Source of the DNA: an uncultured bacterium
Lineage (GTDB): Bacteria > Bacillota > Clostridia > Lachnospirales > Lachnospiraceae
Length of the DNA stretch: 34,670 bases
Direction of reading: 5' to 3'
NCBI GenBank assembly: GCA_947651225.1
Contig: CANSYK010000035.1
Span: 1-34,670 of the forward strand
Shown here: piece by piece, positions 7,920 through 14,731 of the stretch
How the letters are laid out: each line of letters begins with the position of its first letter
How positions within the stretch are numbered: the first letter of the stretch is position 1
The notes under the pieces: generated by a model
What the model was told of the DNA's origin: nothing
Databases searched by the model: none
What the model saw: only the letters and a program-made list of their open reading frames with translations
Made by a program: the position numbers and the translations under genes

Positions 7920-7964
7920 TGCGTCGTAAATTGCCAACAAGAATTGCAGGCAATTTACGACGCA
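7920..7964. repeat. 16-base perfect inverted repeat
   Basis: TGCGTCGTAAATTGCC (7920-7935) and GGCAATTTACGACGCA (7949-7964) are perfectly complementary with a 13-base loop. It begins 7 bases after the HAD stop codon. No long T-run follows on either strand (TATTGTTTG on plus), so it is either a weak terminator between two convergent transcripts or a protein-binding site. Confidence 0.7.
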
Positions 7965-8051
7965 TATTGTTTGTCAAGAACGCTGTTTTTGCATTTTTCT
8001 TAGGTGTAGCTGGCAGGACGTTTTCAAACCTGGAAAGACTTTGCCCCTTTT

Positions 8052-8609
8052 TTATTCTGCTTCTGCGATAAACCGGAATTCTGCAAATTCAGGATTGAGG
8101 TAGCTTTTGGTATATTCCACAAGATTATAATCCTTATCAGATGCCTGATATTCTATTTTAAAAACAGCGCTGCCTTTTTTGACGTTTAGCAGATCGGCAA
8201 TCTTTTCATTGGCGGAACAGATAATAAGATTCTGAATAAAATGAACTGGAAGATGGTTATTTGCTTCCATATAGTCATATAAAGAAACCTTGGAAAAATC
8301 AAAGCTTTCTATATCATTGAAATATTTTTTTGGAACATAGGTATATTCAATGGCGAAGGGTCTGCCATCGCCAAAGTGAACCCTGTGCAGTCCCCAAATG
8401 GCTTCTGCCTCTTTTTGTCGCAGTTTATAATTAATATATTTGCTGCCTGTGATATCACCCATGCCAAGTACCCTGTTAGAGATTTGAATACCTTTTTCCC
8501 GAAAGATTGCACTGATACCACTGTTCCCAACTTCATTCTGATAATCGATATCAATTTTTTTCAATATAATGTCCTGTAATTGGATATATAGTGGCATTCT
8601 ATAGTCCAT
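8052..8609 (-). CDS. UTRA-domain ligand-binding protein lacking a DNA-binding domain (regulator piece)
   Basis: 185 residues. The start 'MDYRMPLYIQLQDIILKKI' looks like the first helix of a GntR-type winged helix, but it is followed at once by UTRA sequence ('SAIFREKGIQISNRVLGMG', 'AIWGLHRVHFGDGRPFAIE', 'YIEYTYVPKKYF'-like strand and 'SAVFKIEYQASD...VEYTKSYLNP'). About 45 residues of helix-turn-helix are therefore missing. UTRA domains of HutC-type GntR proteins bind small effectors such as phosphosugars. It overlaps the end of the upstream helix-turn-helix gene by 11 bases in a different frame. It may be a frameshifted remnant, or the sensing half of a split regulator. Confidence 0.7.
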   Translation of the reverse strand: MDYRMPLYIQLQDIILKKIDIDYQNEVGNSGISAIFREKGIQISNRVLGMGDITGSKYINYKLRQKEAEAIWGLHRVHFGDGRPFAIEYTYVPKKYFNDIESFDFSKVSLYDYMEANNHLPVHFIQNLIICSANEKIADLLNVKKGSAVFKIEYQASDKDYNLVEYTKSYLNPEFAEFRFIAEAE

Positions 8610-8961
8610 GATTTAATACCTCATTTATCTTTCTTTCGATTGTTTGGTCGCTTTGTTGGAACTGTACCCATTCATTATTCATTACTGTGTGCAGATATTG
8701 CAAGACATTTCCATCTTTGTCATATGTAATTCCGCTTTTTTTGACCAATGCCGTCATTTGATCCACTTTAAGTGCTTTTATTTCAATGACACCTTCTTCT
8801 TCTAAGATTTGATAGGCGGCCCGGATTGTGGCACGTTGTACGCTGAATGTTTCGGCAAAACTTCGTTCAGATGGCAGTTTGTCTCCTTCCTGTAAATTAT
8901 TTTTTATGAAATAATATCGTATTTCATTGGCTATAAATTCATCTTTGTTTAATAGCTTCAT
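8599..8961 (-). CDS. GntR-family winged-helix DNA-binding protein (regulator piece)
   Basis: 120 residues from ATG 8961, chosen because GGGGGG lies 10 bases upstream; the longer frame to 9114 has no ribosome binding site. Residues about 5-60 form a GntR winged helix: 'EIRYYFIKNNLQEGDKLPSERSFAETFSVQRATIRAAYQILEEEGVIE', with the family's LPSER and R-T-R-like recognition helix. The remaining 60 residues ('KVDQMTALVKKSGITYDKDG...') are not UTRA and I do not recognise them. No effector domain is present; the following overlapping gene supplies one in another frame. A TGGTATACCA palindrome lies about 125 bases upstream, suggesting autoregulation by the ancestral protein. Confidence 0.65.
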   Translation of the reverse strand: MKLLNKDEFIANEIRYYFIKNNLQEGDKLPSERSFAETFSVQRATIRAAYQILEEEGVIEIKALKVDQMTALVKKSGITYDKDGNVLQYLHTVMNNEWVQFQQSDQTIERKINEVLNHGL

Positions 8962-9084
8962 AAATGATAATCCCCCCTTTTTCGCTTTGGTGCGGCATTT
9001 AGGATCTGTAAATCGTTGAATAATTACGCCGATGTTTTTAAGGTATTGATTGTCGGGGCAAAATATAACCCACTTACTATATAT

Positions 9085-9094
9085 TGGTATACCA
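9085..9094. promoter_or_regulatory. GntR/HutC-type operator
   Basis: TGGTATACCA is a perfect 10-base palindrome, extended to AACTGGTATACCAATA on the minus strand. HutC-subfamily GntR regulators bind palindromes of the form TGGT-N-ACCA, so this is the likely binding site of the protein encoded at 8599-8961. On the minus strand TATAGT lies just downstream (about 9076-9081). Confidence 0.55.
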
Positions 9095-9172
9095 GTTTTT
9101 AACGATATGTCCAATCCTTTTCATGGGTTACGGTTTATGGTGAATTATTTTAGATATAAAGGGAAATAATAC

Positions 9173-9216
9173 TTGACAGAGTTTACAGAAAGATATAACA
9201 TAGTTTTTGAAACTAT
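9173..9216 (+). promoter_or_regulatory. Putative promoter and operator of the NMO/FabK-like gene
   Basis: TTGACA (9173-9178) is followed after 15 bases by TATAAC (9194-9199), or after 17 by TAACAT. Overlapping the likely start of transcription is ATAGTTT-TTG-AAACTAT (9200-9216), a 7-base inverted repeat that could be a repressor site. The regulator is unknown; the site is only loosely like FabT boxes. Confidence 0.45.
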
Positions 9217-9350
9217 ATCATATAATGATAATAACCGCAAGGTTGGCAGGAAGTGAAAAAGCCTGCTGCCTGCCAGATTGTTTGATGCATGAGGGGGATG
9301 GGCAAATCATAGTAGACAGATGGCTGGCAAAACAGAAAAGGGGGATTATG

Positions 9351-10433
9351 ATGCAGTTAAAACCGTTACAGATTGGAGATTTAACAATAGAATATCCGAT
9401 TATCCAAGGGGGAATGGGAGTTGGAATCAGCCGCAGCAGTTTGGCTGGTGCTGTTTCTGCCAATGGCGGGCTTGGAATTATTTCGACCGCACAGATTGGT
9501 TATGATGAGGAAGATTTTGACCAGAATCAGGAGCAGGCAAATCTTCATGCGATTGATAAACATATTAAAAAAGCGAAAGAAATTGCAAAGGGAAAGCCGG
9601 TTGGAGTAAATATTATGGTTGCCACAAAGGATTATCCGGCATATGTGAAGGCTTCTGCGGAGGCTGGGGCAGATGTTATTATTTCGGGGGCAGGGCTTCC
9701 GGTTCACTTACCGGAATATGTTGAAGGCTTTTCCTGCAAGATTGCCCCGATTGTTTCCTCTGAAAAGGCAGCTATCTTAATGCTTCGCAACTGGGAGAAA
9801 AAATATCATCGTACCGCTGATTTTATTGTAGTGGAAGGACCACAGGCAGGTGGTCATCTGGGCTTTAAGGAAGAGCAATTAAGTCACATTACAGCAAAGG
9901 AATATGAAGAGGAAATTCAGAAAATTATTGCAGTGGCGCAGGAATATGGCGGGAAGTTTGGGCAGAAAATTCCTGTAATTGTAGCTGGAGGAATCTTTGA
10001 CCATGAAGATATCTGTCACGCACTTTCTCTTGGGGCAGATGGGGTACAAATTGCTTCCCGCTTTGTAGCAACAACGGAATGTGATGCGGACGAACGGTAT
10101 AAGCAGGCATATATTGAGGCAAAAAAAGAAGATATAGAAATTGTGATGAGCCCTGTTGGAATGCCAGGGAGGGCATTAAAAAATGCATTTGTACAGAAAA
10201 TTGAGAAAAAACCGCTTCCGGTAAGCCGTTGTTTTAATTGTCTGGAAAAGTGTAATCCGGCGAAGGTTCCATATTGTATTACGAAAGCGCTGATTAATGC
10301 GGTGCGTGGTGATATTGAGAATGGATTGATTTTTGTTGGGGCAAATGTTGGGAGAATTAAGAAAATGACAAATGTACATGATTTGATGATGGAACTGGCA
10401 GGAGAGAGGCAGATAGCTGTGCATACTCTTTAA
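9351..10433 (+). CDS. Nitronate monooxygenase / FabK-like flavoprotein
   Basis: A 360-residue FMN-dependent TIM barrel. Motifs are 'IIQGGMGVGISRSSLAGAVS' at the N-terminus, 'GVNIMVATKDY', 'ADVIISGAGLP', 'DFIVVEGPQAGGHLG' (the His-containing NMO/FabK motif), 'IPVIVAGGIFD' and 'GADGVQIASRF'. The family includes nitronate monooxygenases (nitronates to carbonyls plus nitrite) and enoyl-ACP reductase II; the two cannot be told apart here. An unusual C-terminal section has four cysteines ('RCFNCLEKCNPAKVPYC'), suggesting a metal or cluster site, a feature I associate with clostridial members. Start ATG 9351 (or 9348) follows AGGGGG; in-frame ATGs further up, from 9207, lie in the leader with a hairpin. 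It stands alone, followed by a terminator. Confidence 0.85.
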   Translation: MQLKPLQIGDLTIEYPIIQGGMGVGISRSSLAGAVSANGGLGIISTAQIGYDEEDFDQNQEQANLHAIDKHIKKAKEIAKGKPVGVNIMVATKDYPAYVKASAEAGADVIISGAGLPVHLPEYVEGFSCKIAPIVSSEKAAILMLRNWEKKYHRTADFIVVEGPQAGGHLGFKEEQLSHITAKEYEEEIQKIIAVAQEYGGKFGQKIPVIVAGGIFDHEDICHALSLGADGVQIASRFVATTECDADERYKQAYIEAKKEDIEIVMSPVGMPGRALKNAFVQKIEKKPLPVSRCFNCLEKCNPAKVPYCITKALINAVRGDIENGLIFVGANVGRIKKMTNVHDLMMELAGERQIAVHTL

Positions 10434-10473
10434 ATTTTTCGTTAATTAAAAAAAGAACGTTTGTTTTTTGTTT

Positions 10474-10528
10474 GCTGCAGTTCCTTAGAGCGTGTTTTTT
10501 CATGTGGTTGAGGGACTGCAGCTTTTTT
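10474..10528 (+). terminator. Rho-independent terminator after the NMO/FabK-like gene
   Basis: GCTGCAGTTCCTT (10474-10486) pairs with GAGGGACTGCAGC (10510-10522), allowing G-U pairs, and is followed by TTTTTT. The minus-strand acyltransferase/SGNH operon ends here too and may share the stem. Confidence 0.85.
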
Positions 10529-10537
10529 GTTGGGAGA

Positions 10538-11254
10538 TTACGGCAGATGTTGTGTAAGGAGCTGGTTTTTTATAAAACGTGAAAATCCTTTTTGCCCTTT
10601 TGTATTTAGGTGGGTGCCATCTTGATAGAACCAGTCAGGATGCTTTTTTGCTTCTTTTGCCCAGGAAATAACATGTACATTTGAATGTTTTTCTGCCAGT
10701 TTTTGAATAGAAGTATTTACTTCCTTTTGCCATTCCATGTTTTTTCCGTAGGCATTCACCCAGTAAATACTTCTTTTTTTGCCAATACAGCTAATAAGTT
10801 TTTCTCCGGTAGCCGGGTTGAATGTTCCGTTTGTTCCTAAAGAAATGATAACAATATCGCCCAGTTTTCCTTTTTTCTTCATCTTTTTTGCTACATCGAT
10901 GCCCTGATAGACCTGTCTGGAAATTTTAGCATCGATGATAGCATTTTTTTGGATTTTCTGAAAGGAAGGCGCAGCTCCAAGAAAAATGGAATCTCCTATG
11001 ACAGATATTGTTTTTTGTGTGCTTTCTGAATTCTTTTTTTGTTTGGCATCAGTAGGGGGTTCTGTTATTGGCTTTGTTTTTGCCTGTGCAACAGCATTTG
11101 TCTGCTGCAGGATTTGCTGGTTTTGCATCAATTCCTGTTCCAGTGTTTGTTTGTCTGATTTTGGGGCGGTAAAAATCCCATAGTTGGCAATTATGGTACA
11201 AATTAAAATCAATATACCTCTTATATATTTTTTCCCGATTTTTATTGTTTTCAT
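10538..11254 (-). CDS. Membrane-anchored SGNH esterase/acetyltransferase (OatA C-domain-like)
   Basis: 238 residues: a short basic start, one membrane segment (about residues 11-30), a polar Q/K/T/P-rich linker (about 31-80), then an SGNH domain. Catalytic blocks are visible: G87-D88-S89 in 'ISVIGDSIFLGA' (nucleophile Ser89), 'SLGTNG' with Thr141-Asn142, and 'QDGTHLN' with Asp212 and His215. This matches the extracytoplasmic domain of OatA-type peptidoglycan O-acetyltransferases, which puts acetyl groups on MurNAc and confers lysozyme resistance. The gene directly upstream encodes a membrane acyltransferase, so together they look like OatA in two polypeptides. The lone N-terminal helix could correspond to OatA's last membrane helix. 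An alternative is a free esterase of cell-wall polymers. Confidence 0.82.
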   Translation of the reverse strand: MKTIKIGKKYIRGILILICTIIANYGIFTAPKSDKQTLEQELMQNQQILQQTNAVAQAKTKPITEPPTDAKQKKNSESTQKTISVIGDSIFLGAAPSFQKIQKNAIIDAKISRQVYQGIDVAKKMKKKGKLGDIVIISLGTNGTFNPATGEKLISCIGKKRSIYWVNAYGKNMEWQKEVNTSIQKLAEKHSNVHVISWAKEAKKHPDWFYQDGTHLNTKGQKGFSRFIKNQLLTQHLP

Positions 11255-11286
11255 AATAACTCACATTCCTTTCGTTTTGAAGTTGC

Positions 11287-11315
11287 TTCGTTTACTATAT
11301 TTACAGGTCCTTATA
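11287..11315. repeat. Family II repeat fragment between acyltransferase and SGNH genes
   Basis: On the minus strand TAAGGACCTGTAAATATAG then TAAACGAAGCAACTTC follows the acyltransferase stop. This matches the 21526-21560 element (TTAGGACCTGTAAATAA then AAATGAAACAACTTGC) and the first bases of the window (TTCGTTTACTATA at 38-50 and 11287-11299). The acyltransferase stop codon TAA (11311-11313) is at its edge. Confidence 0.65.
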
Positions 11316-12267
11316 TAGTCTGTGCCAGTATAATTAGCGGATAATGCCAGAGATAGATATAGTAACTTTTCTGGCCAATCCGGGATAAGAGAGAAGCACC
11401 AGGCAATTTTTCCAATATTTTTTTGTGGCTTTCAAAAAGACAAACCATTCCCGCAAAAAACAGGCTGATTACAAACATTCCACCTTGATAGATTCGTCGG
11501 TTTTTTCCATTTACTATGAAAAATAAGAAACAGGTTGCCAGGATAGAGAGAACAGCTAAGCTGGTTTCTTTTTGTTTACCCAGAAAAAAAGTGGTTCCCT
11601 GTTTTTTCAGAGCACCTGCCGATATGCCGATTAACAGGGGAAATGCCATAGTATCCGTTCCATAATAAACTCTGGAAGGGTCGCTTCCTGGTGTGTAAAG
11701 GAAAAACATCCAGCCTGCCGAAAGGAATGCCAAAACTGGAAAAAAGAAAGACATTGCTTTTGTTCCCGCTATCTGACAGCCTTTTTGATAAAGGAAAAAC
11801 AGCACAGGCCATATGAGATAGAACTGAAGCTCTACTGCCAGAAACCAAAGATGGGTAAATAAAGATGCATCCCCCATTTTAGAAAAATAGGAAGCATTTT
11901 GTCCAATCTGCCACCAGTTGTTATATCCGAAAAAAATGCTAGCGATTTCTCCCTGAATTCCAATTAGGCGGCTTCTGCAAAATAAAGTCAGGTAACAGCA
12001 TACCACCATAACCATAGTAAACAGGGCGGGAAATATTTTCAGGATACGTTTTTTATAATATTTTCCTATCGAAAATTTTCCTTTTTGAAAACGGATATCA
12101 CTGGTCACAAACATAAGGTAGCCAGACAATACAAAAAATAATGGTACACCTAAAAAACCTCCCTCAAATACAGAGGGGAAAAGATGGTATAAAACGATTC
12201 CAATAATAGCAATTCCACGCAATAGATCCAGCCCTTTTGCAAAATTTCTTTTTTTGTTAGTTCTCAC
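11311..12267 (-). CDS. Acyltransferase-3 family membrane protein (OatA N-domain-like)
   Basis: 318 residues with about ten hydrophobic helices. The N-terminal 'GLDLLRGIAIIGIVLYHLFPS' has the family's catalytic-site His (His28), followed by 'GVPLFFVLSGYLM', 'RRILKIFPAL'-type sequence, and 'HLWFLAVELQFYLIWPV'. It is expected to pass acetyl (or another acyl) groups across the membrane to an extracellular acceptor. The C-terminus ends right after 'SYYIYLWHYPLIIL', where OatA proteins normally have another helix leading to the SGNH domain. GTG 12267 is preferred as the start because AAAGGAG lies 9 bases upstream; the ATG at 12276 abuts that site. The SGNH gene begins 56 bases later, after a repeat fragment. 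A near-perfect promoter with a flanking palindrome lies upstream. Confidence 0.85.
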   Translation of the reverse strand: MRTNKKRNFAKGLDLLRGIAIIGIVLYHLFPSVFEGGFLGVPLFFVLSGYLMFVTSDIRFQKGKFSIGKYYKKRILKIFPALFTMVMVVCCYLTLFCRSRLIGIQGEIASIFFGYNNWWQIGQNASYFSKMGDASLFTHLWFLAVELQFYLIWPVLFFLYQKGCQIAGTKAMSFFFPVLAFLSAGWMFFLYTPGSDPSRVYYGTDTMAFPLLIGISAGALKKQGTTFFLGKQKETSLAVLSILATCFLFFIVNGKNRRIYQGGMFVISLFFAGMVCLFESHKKILEKLPGASLLSRIGQKSYYIYLWHYPLIILAQTI

Positions 12268-12299
12268 AGCAGACATCTCCTTTACAGTTGATTTACTTT

Positions 12300-12336
12300 G
12301 TAAACCATTTCTTGTATTATAAAACAATTGGTTTAC
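12300..12336. promoter_or_regulatory. Palindromic operator bracketing the acyltransferase -10 box
   Basis: GTAAACCA (12300-12307) and TGGTTTAC (12329-12336) form a perfect 8-base inverted repeat with half-sites on either side of the -10 element on the minus strand. The geometry suits a dimeric repressor (TetR-like in style), but no such regulator gene is in the window. Confidence 0.5.
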
Positions 12337-12344
12337 TGTGTCAA
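12316..12344 (-). promoter_or_regulatory. Consensus promoter of the acyltransferase/SGNH operon
   Basis: On the minus strand TTGACA (12344-12339), exactly 17 bases, TATAAT (12321-12316): both hexamers match the sigma-A consensus. Start of transcription is expected near 12309, about 40 bases before GTG 12267. Confidence 0.85.
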
Positions 12345-12359
12345 CCTGAAAATGTATAC

Positions 12360-12390
12360 GATTCACGGCTATTTTAAACATCATATACGC
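12360..12390. repeat. Family I repeat, half copy C
   Basis: GATTCACGGCTATTTTAAAC followed by ATCATATACGC at 12360-12390 matches the reverse complement of copy A (GATTCACGGCTGTTCTAAAC, ATCATGCG) with few differences. The partner arm is absent, so this is a partial copy between the divergent acyltransferase and response-regulator promoters. Confidence 0.65.
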
Positions 12391-12422
12391 TGATTAATAT
12401 ATTTTTTGTGCGAAATGGCTTC

Positions 12423-12451
12423 TTGCTATTACAGGAAAAATCACTTATACT
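12423..12451 (+). promoter_or_regulatory. Promoter of the two-component operon
   Basis: TTGCTA (12423-12428), 17 bases, TATACT (12446-12451), about 38 bases upstream of the response-regulator start. Confidence 0.55.
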
Positions 12452-12489
12452 GTAGTGCAGATAAAGTAGTGGGAAGATGGGTGATAAAG

Positions 12490-13206
12490 ATGCTGACCAT
12501 TGCGGTATGCGATGATGAAATAACAGAATGTTACAATCTTTCTCTGAAAATCAGGGGAATCTTAAAGGAAATGAAGGTGTCTTGCGTTGTCCGGCAGTTT
12601 AACAGTGCGGTTAAGTTGTTAGAAGCAACCGAAGACTTTGATATTATTTTTCTGGATATTTTAATGAAGGGGACAGATGGTTTGAAAGCGGCAAAGCTCT
12701 TTCGCAAAAAAGCGTTTGACAAGCTTCTTATTTTTGTATCTTCAAGCAGGGACTATGTATTTGAGGCATATGATGTGGAAGCGTTTCACTATCTGGTAAA
12801 GCCGGTGGAAGAAAAAAAGCTGCAAAATATTTTAGAAAGAGCAGTTCTTAAAACAGAAAAACAGTTCCGTGATTTTATAATGATAAGCAGGGAGCGGCAG
12901 CAAAAGAAGCTGTTTTTAAATGACATTTACTATTTTGAAATAATAGGAAGAGTTATTTATGTGCATAAAGCAAAAGAAGTTTTGGATTTTTATGAACAGA
13001 TTGGCGTTTTAGAAAAGAATTTGTCAGGAAAGGGTTTTTGCCGCTGCCATAAGAGTTATCTGGTAAATTTGAAATATGTGGACGGATACACCAGGCAGGA
13101 GATTTTGCTGGAGAATGGAGAAAAGATTGCAGTTTCAAAAAGAAGGTATGATGAGTTTTGTAGAGAACTGATGGATTACATGAAAAGAAATGGAGGAATG
13201 GGATGA
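12490..13206 (+). CDS. LytTR-family response regulator (AgrA-like)
   Basis: 238 residues from ATG 12490, preceded by GGGTGAT; the upstream in-frame ATG at 12406 lies before the promoter. The receiver domain (1-120) has the acidic pair Asp8-Asp9, phospho-acceptor Asp56 in 'DIIFLDILM' and Lys104 in 'LVKPVEE'. The C-terminal LytTR domain (about 135-235) has 'IYYFEIIGRVIYVH', 'FCRCHKSYLVNLKYV' and 'ILLENGEKIAVSKRRYDEF'. LytTR proteins bind paired imperfect direct repeats in promoters and commonly control quorum sensing, bacteriocin or cell-wall genes. The kinase gene overlaps its 3' end by 4 bases (ATGGGATGA), so the two are translationally coupled. The target promoters cannot be named from this window. 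Confidence 0.92.
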   Translation: MLTIAVCDDEITECYNLSLKIRGILKEMKVSCVVRQFNSAVKLLEATEDFDIIFLDILMKGTDGLKAAKLFRKKAFDKLLIFVSSSRDYVFEAYDVEAFHYLVKPVEEKKLQNILERAVLKTEKQFRDFIMISRERQQKKLFLNDIYYFEIIGRVIYVHKAKEVLDFYEQIGVLEKNLSGKGFCRCHKSYLVNLKYVDGYTRQEILLENGEKIAVSKRRYDEFCRELMDYMKRNGGMG

Positions 13207-14561
13207 AACTGTTTCCGACAATTTGTTATGAATTTGCAGTTATGTTATGTTATCTGGGGAATATTCTGGCAATCCGCAGATTTTGTAAAGAATATATGAA
13301 AATTTCTTCTATAAAAGAAAAATGGTTTCTTTTTCTCTTTTTTTCTGGAAGCATGGCAATTCAAATCATCTATGTGATTTATCCTGTTAATTATTTGATT
13401 TACAGTGTGGTATCTCATATGCTTTTTGCCGTGTTGCTTTTTGTTCTTTTTCAGGCAGAATTAGAAAAGAAAATAGTGATTTTTTCGATGCTGCTTGCCA
13501 TGAGGACATTAGTGGGTGATTTTTGTAGTTCTCTTTTGACTAGTATCCTATTGTTTTGCCATTACGTTGTCAAAGGAGAGGTAAGGCCAGTCATTCAGCT
13601 ATGGTGGGAGGAATGTATTATTTTTGGACTGTCCTATGCAGCAGGAATATTGGTTATTTATTGGTGGGCGTCCCACAAAATGTCTTTTTTGGATAATTCT
13701 TCTGGCAGAGGTTTTGCTGCCCTTTCGATTCCCTTCCTTCTTTTTATAGTGGTAGATGACATTAACGGGTTGGCGGCTACCAGAGGAATCTTTTTTCGAA
13801 GTGGTGGAGATTGGGGAATATATTATGACCAGCTTTTCAGCCATGCGGCTGTTTGTGTTTTTGCGGCTATTTCCATGCTGGCGGCAGGCTTTTACATAGC
13901 CGGGATGGAAGCGGTTTATCAGGAACAGAAAAAGAAGGAGAGATACCAGGCAGGTGTTATGGCGTATCAGGCGATGGAGGAGCAGTATCACCAGATGGAG
14001 CGGCTGCGCCATGATCTGAAAAACCATCTGACAGGGATGCAGGGAATGTTAAAAAATAAGGAATGGGAGAAGTTAGGAAAGTATCTTGAACGGATGTTAG
14101 AGACAGGAGCAATTGTAGCTGGTGAAGAGGCTACGGGAAATAAAGCTTTGGATGCTTTATTTTTTTACAAGCGGAAACTTGCAGAGGAAAGGAATATCCA
14201 ATGGGAAAGTGATATACAGCTTCCTGGTTCAAACTGTGTGGATTCCTTTGATTTATGCGTGTTGTTTGGGAATATACTGGACAATGCAATAGAAGCGTGT
14301 GAACGAATGCGAAGTAATAACATGTGTTTTATCAAGATAAATGCGAAGATTGTAAAAAAATGCTTTCTGGTAGAAGTAAAAAACAGTACTGATTTGAAAA
14401 AAGTGGAGGAAGTCAGACATACTCATAAGGAAAATCCCGAATGGCATGGCATAGGTATACAGAATGTAGAAGATATGGTGCGCCGCTATCAGGGAGTGTT
14501 AGAGATGGAACTCAAGGAAGGGGTATTTTCTGTTTCTGTTCTTTTGCCGCTTGTTACATGA
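13203..14561 (+). CDS. GHKL sensor histidine kinase (AgrC-like)
   Basis: 452 residues. Six or so hydrophobic segments occupy residues 1-235, the sensor region, with no extracytoplasmic domain of any size. A short linker of charged coiled coil ('YQEQKKKERYQAGVMAYQAM') leads to the H-box 'RLRHDLKNHLTGMQGML' with phospho-acceptor His270. The HATPase domain has the N-box 'LFGNILDNAIEACERM' (Asn357 region) and the G-box 'WHGIGIQNVEDMVRRY'. This architecture matches AgrC/CitB-type kinases that sense peptides or membrane state and signal to LytTR regulators, here the one just upstream. No agrB- or agrD-like gene is adjacent, so the ligand is unknown. Confidence 0.92.
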   Translation: MKLFPTICYEFAVMLCYLGNILAIRRFCKEYMKISSIKEKWFLFLFFSGSMAIQIIYVIYPVNYLIYSVVSHMLFAVLLFVLFQAELEKKIVIFSMLLAMRTLVGDFCSSLLTSILLFCHYVVKGEVRPVIQLWWEECIIFGLSYAAGILVIYWWASHKMSFLDNSSGRGFAALSIPFLLFIVVDDINGLAATRGIFFRSGGDWGIYYDQLFSHAAVCVFAAISMLAAGFYIAGMEAVYQEQKKKERYQAGVMAYQAMEEQYHQMERLRHDLKNHLTGMQGMLKNKEWEKLGKYLERMLETGAIVAGEEATGNKALDALFFYKRKLAEERNIQWESDIQLPGSNCVDSFDLCVLFGNILDNAIEACERMRSNNMCFIKINAKIVKKCFLVEVKNSTDLKKVEEVRHTHKENPEWHGIGIQNVEDMVRRYQGVLEMELKEGVFSVSVLLPLVT

Positions 14562-14731
14562 ATCAGTCCTTTTATAGCAGGAAACTTATCAATCGCTGTG
14601 TCTTAGACGATATACAGGGAAAGAACCATGATAAATATTATGATCATATAATAACAAATAATATTTTTCGCTGTTCTAAAAAATACCATAAACGATATTT
14701 TATATTTCAAAAAGGAGGTTTGGTTATATGA
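14558..14731 (+). CDS. Doubtful 57-residue basic small ORF
   Basis: An ATG overlaps the kinase stop as ATGA (14558-14561), and the stop overlaps the next gene's start as ATGA (14728-14731). The translation 'MNQSFYSRKLINRCVLDDIQ...' is rich in Lys, Arg, Tyr, His and Asn and has no recognisable domain. There is no ribosome binding site before it other than coupling, and its end is just the next gene's ribosome binding site read as codons. The tiling is suggestive, but chance in AT-rich sequence is at least as likely. Confidence 0.2.
   Translation: MNQSFYSRKLINRCVLDDIQGKNHDKYYDHIITNNIFRCSKKYHKRYFIFQKGGLVI

Larger units (their letters stand above)
8962..9350. other. Intergenic region between GntR gene and NMO/FabK-like gene
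   Basis: These 389 bases appear non-coding. They hold a GntR-type operator (9085-9094), a -35-like TTGACA (9173-9178), a 7-base palindrome (9200-9216) and a leader hairpin TGGCAGG/CCTGCCA (9244-9250/9269-9275). TTTAGGATCTGTAAATCG at 8998-9015 resembles the end of family II repeats. Confidence 0.55.

Noticed and set aside
9207-9350. 47-residue N-terminal extension of the NMO/FabK-like protein
   Set aside because: The extension overlaps the promoter-proximal palindrome and a leader hairpin and has no flavoprotein similarity; AGGGGG before 9348/9351 fits better.
12490-14731. agr-type quorum-sensing locus
   Set aside because: The kinase and regulator fit, but no AgrB-like protease or AgrD-like propeptide is found on either side; the 57-residue ORF lacks an AgrD pattern.
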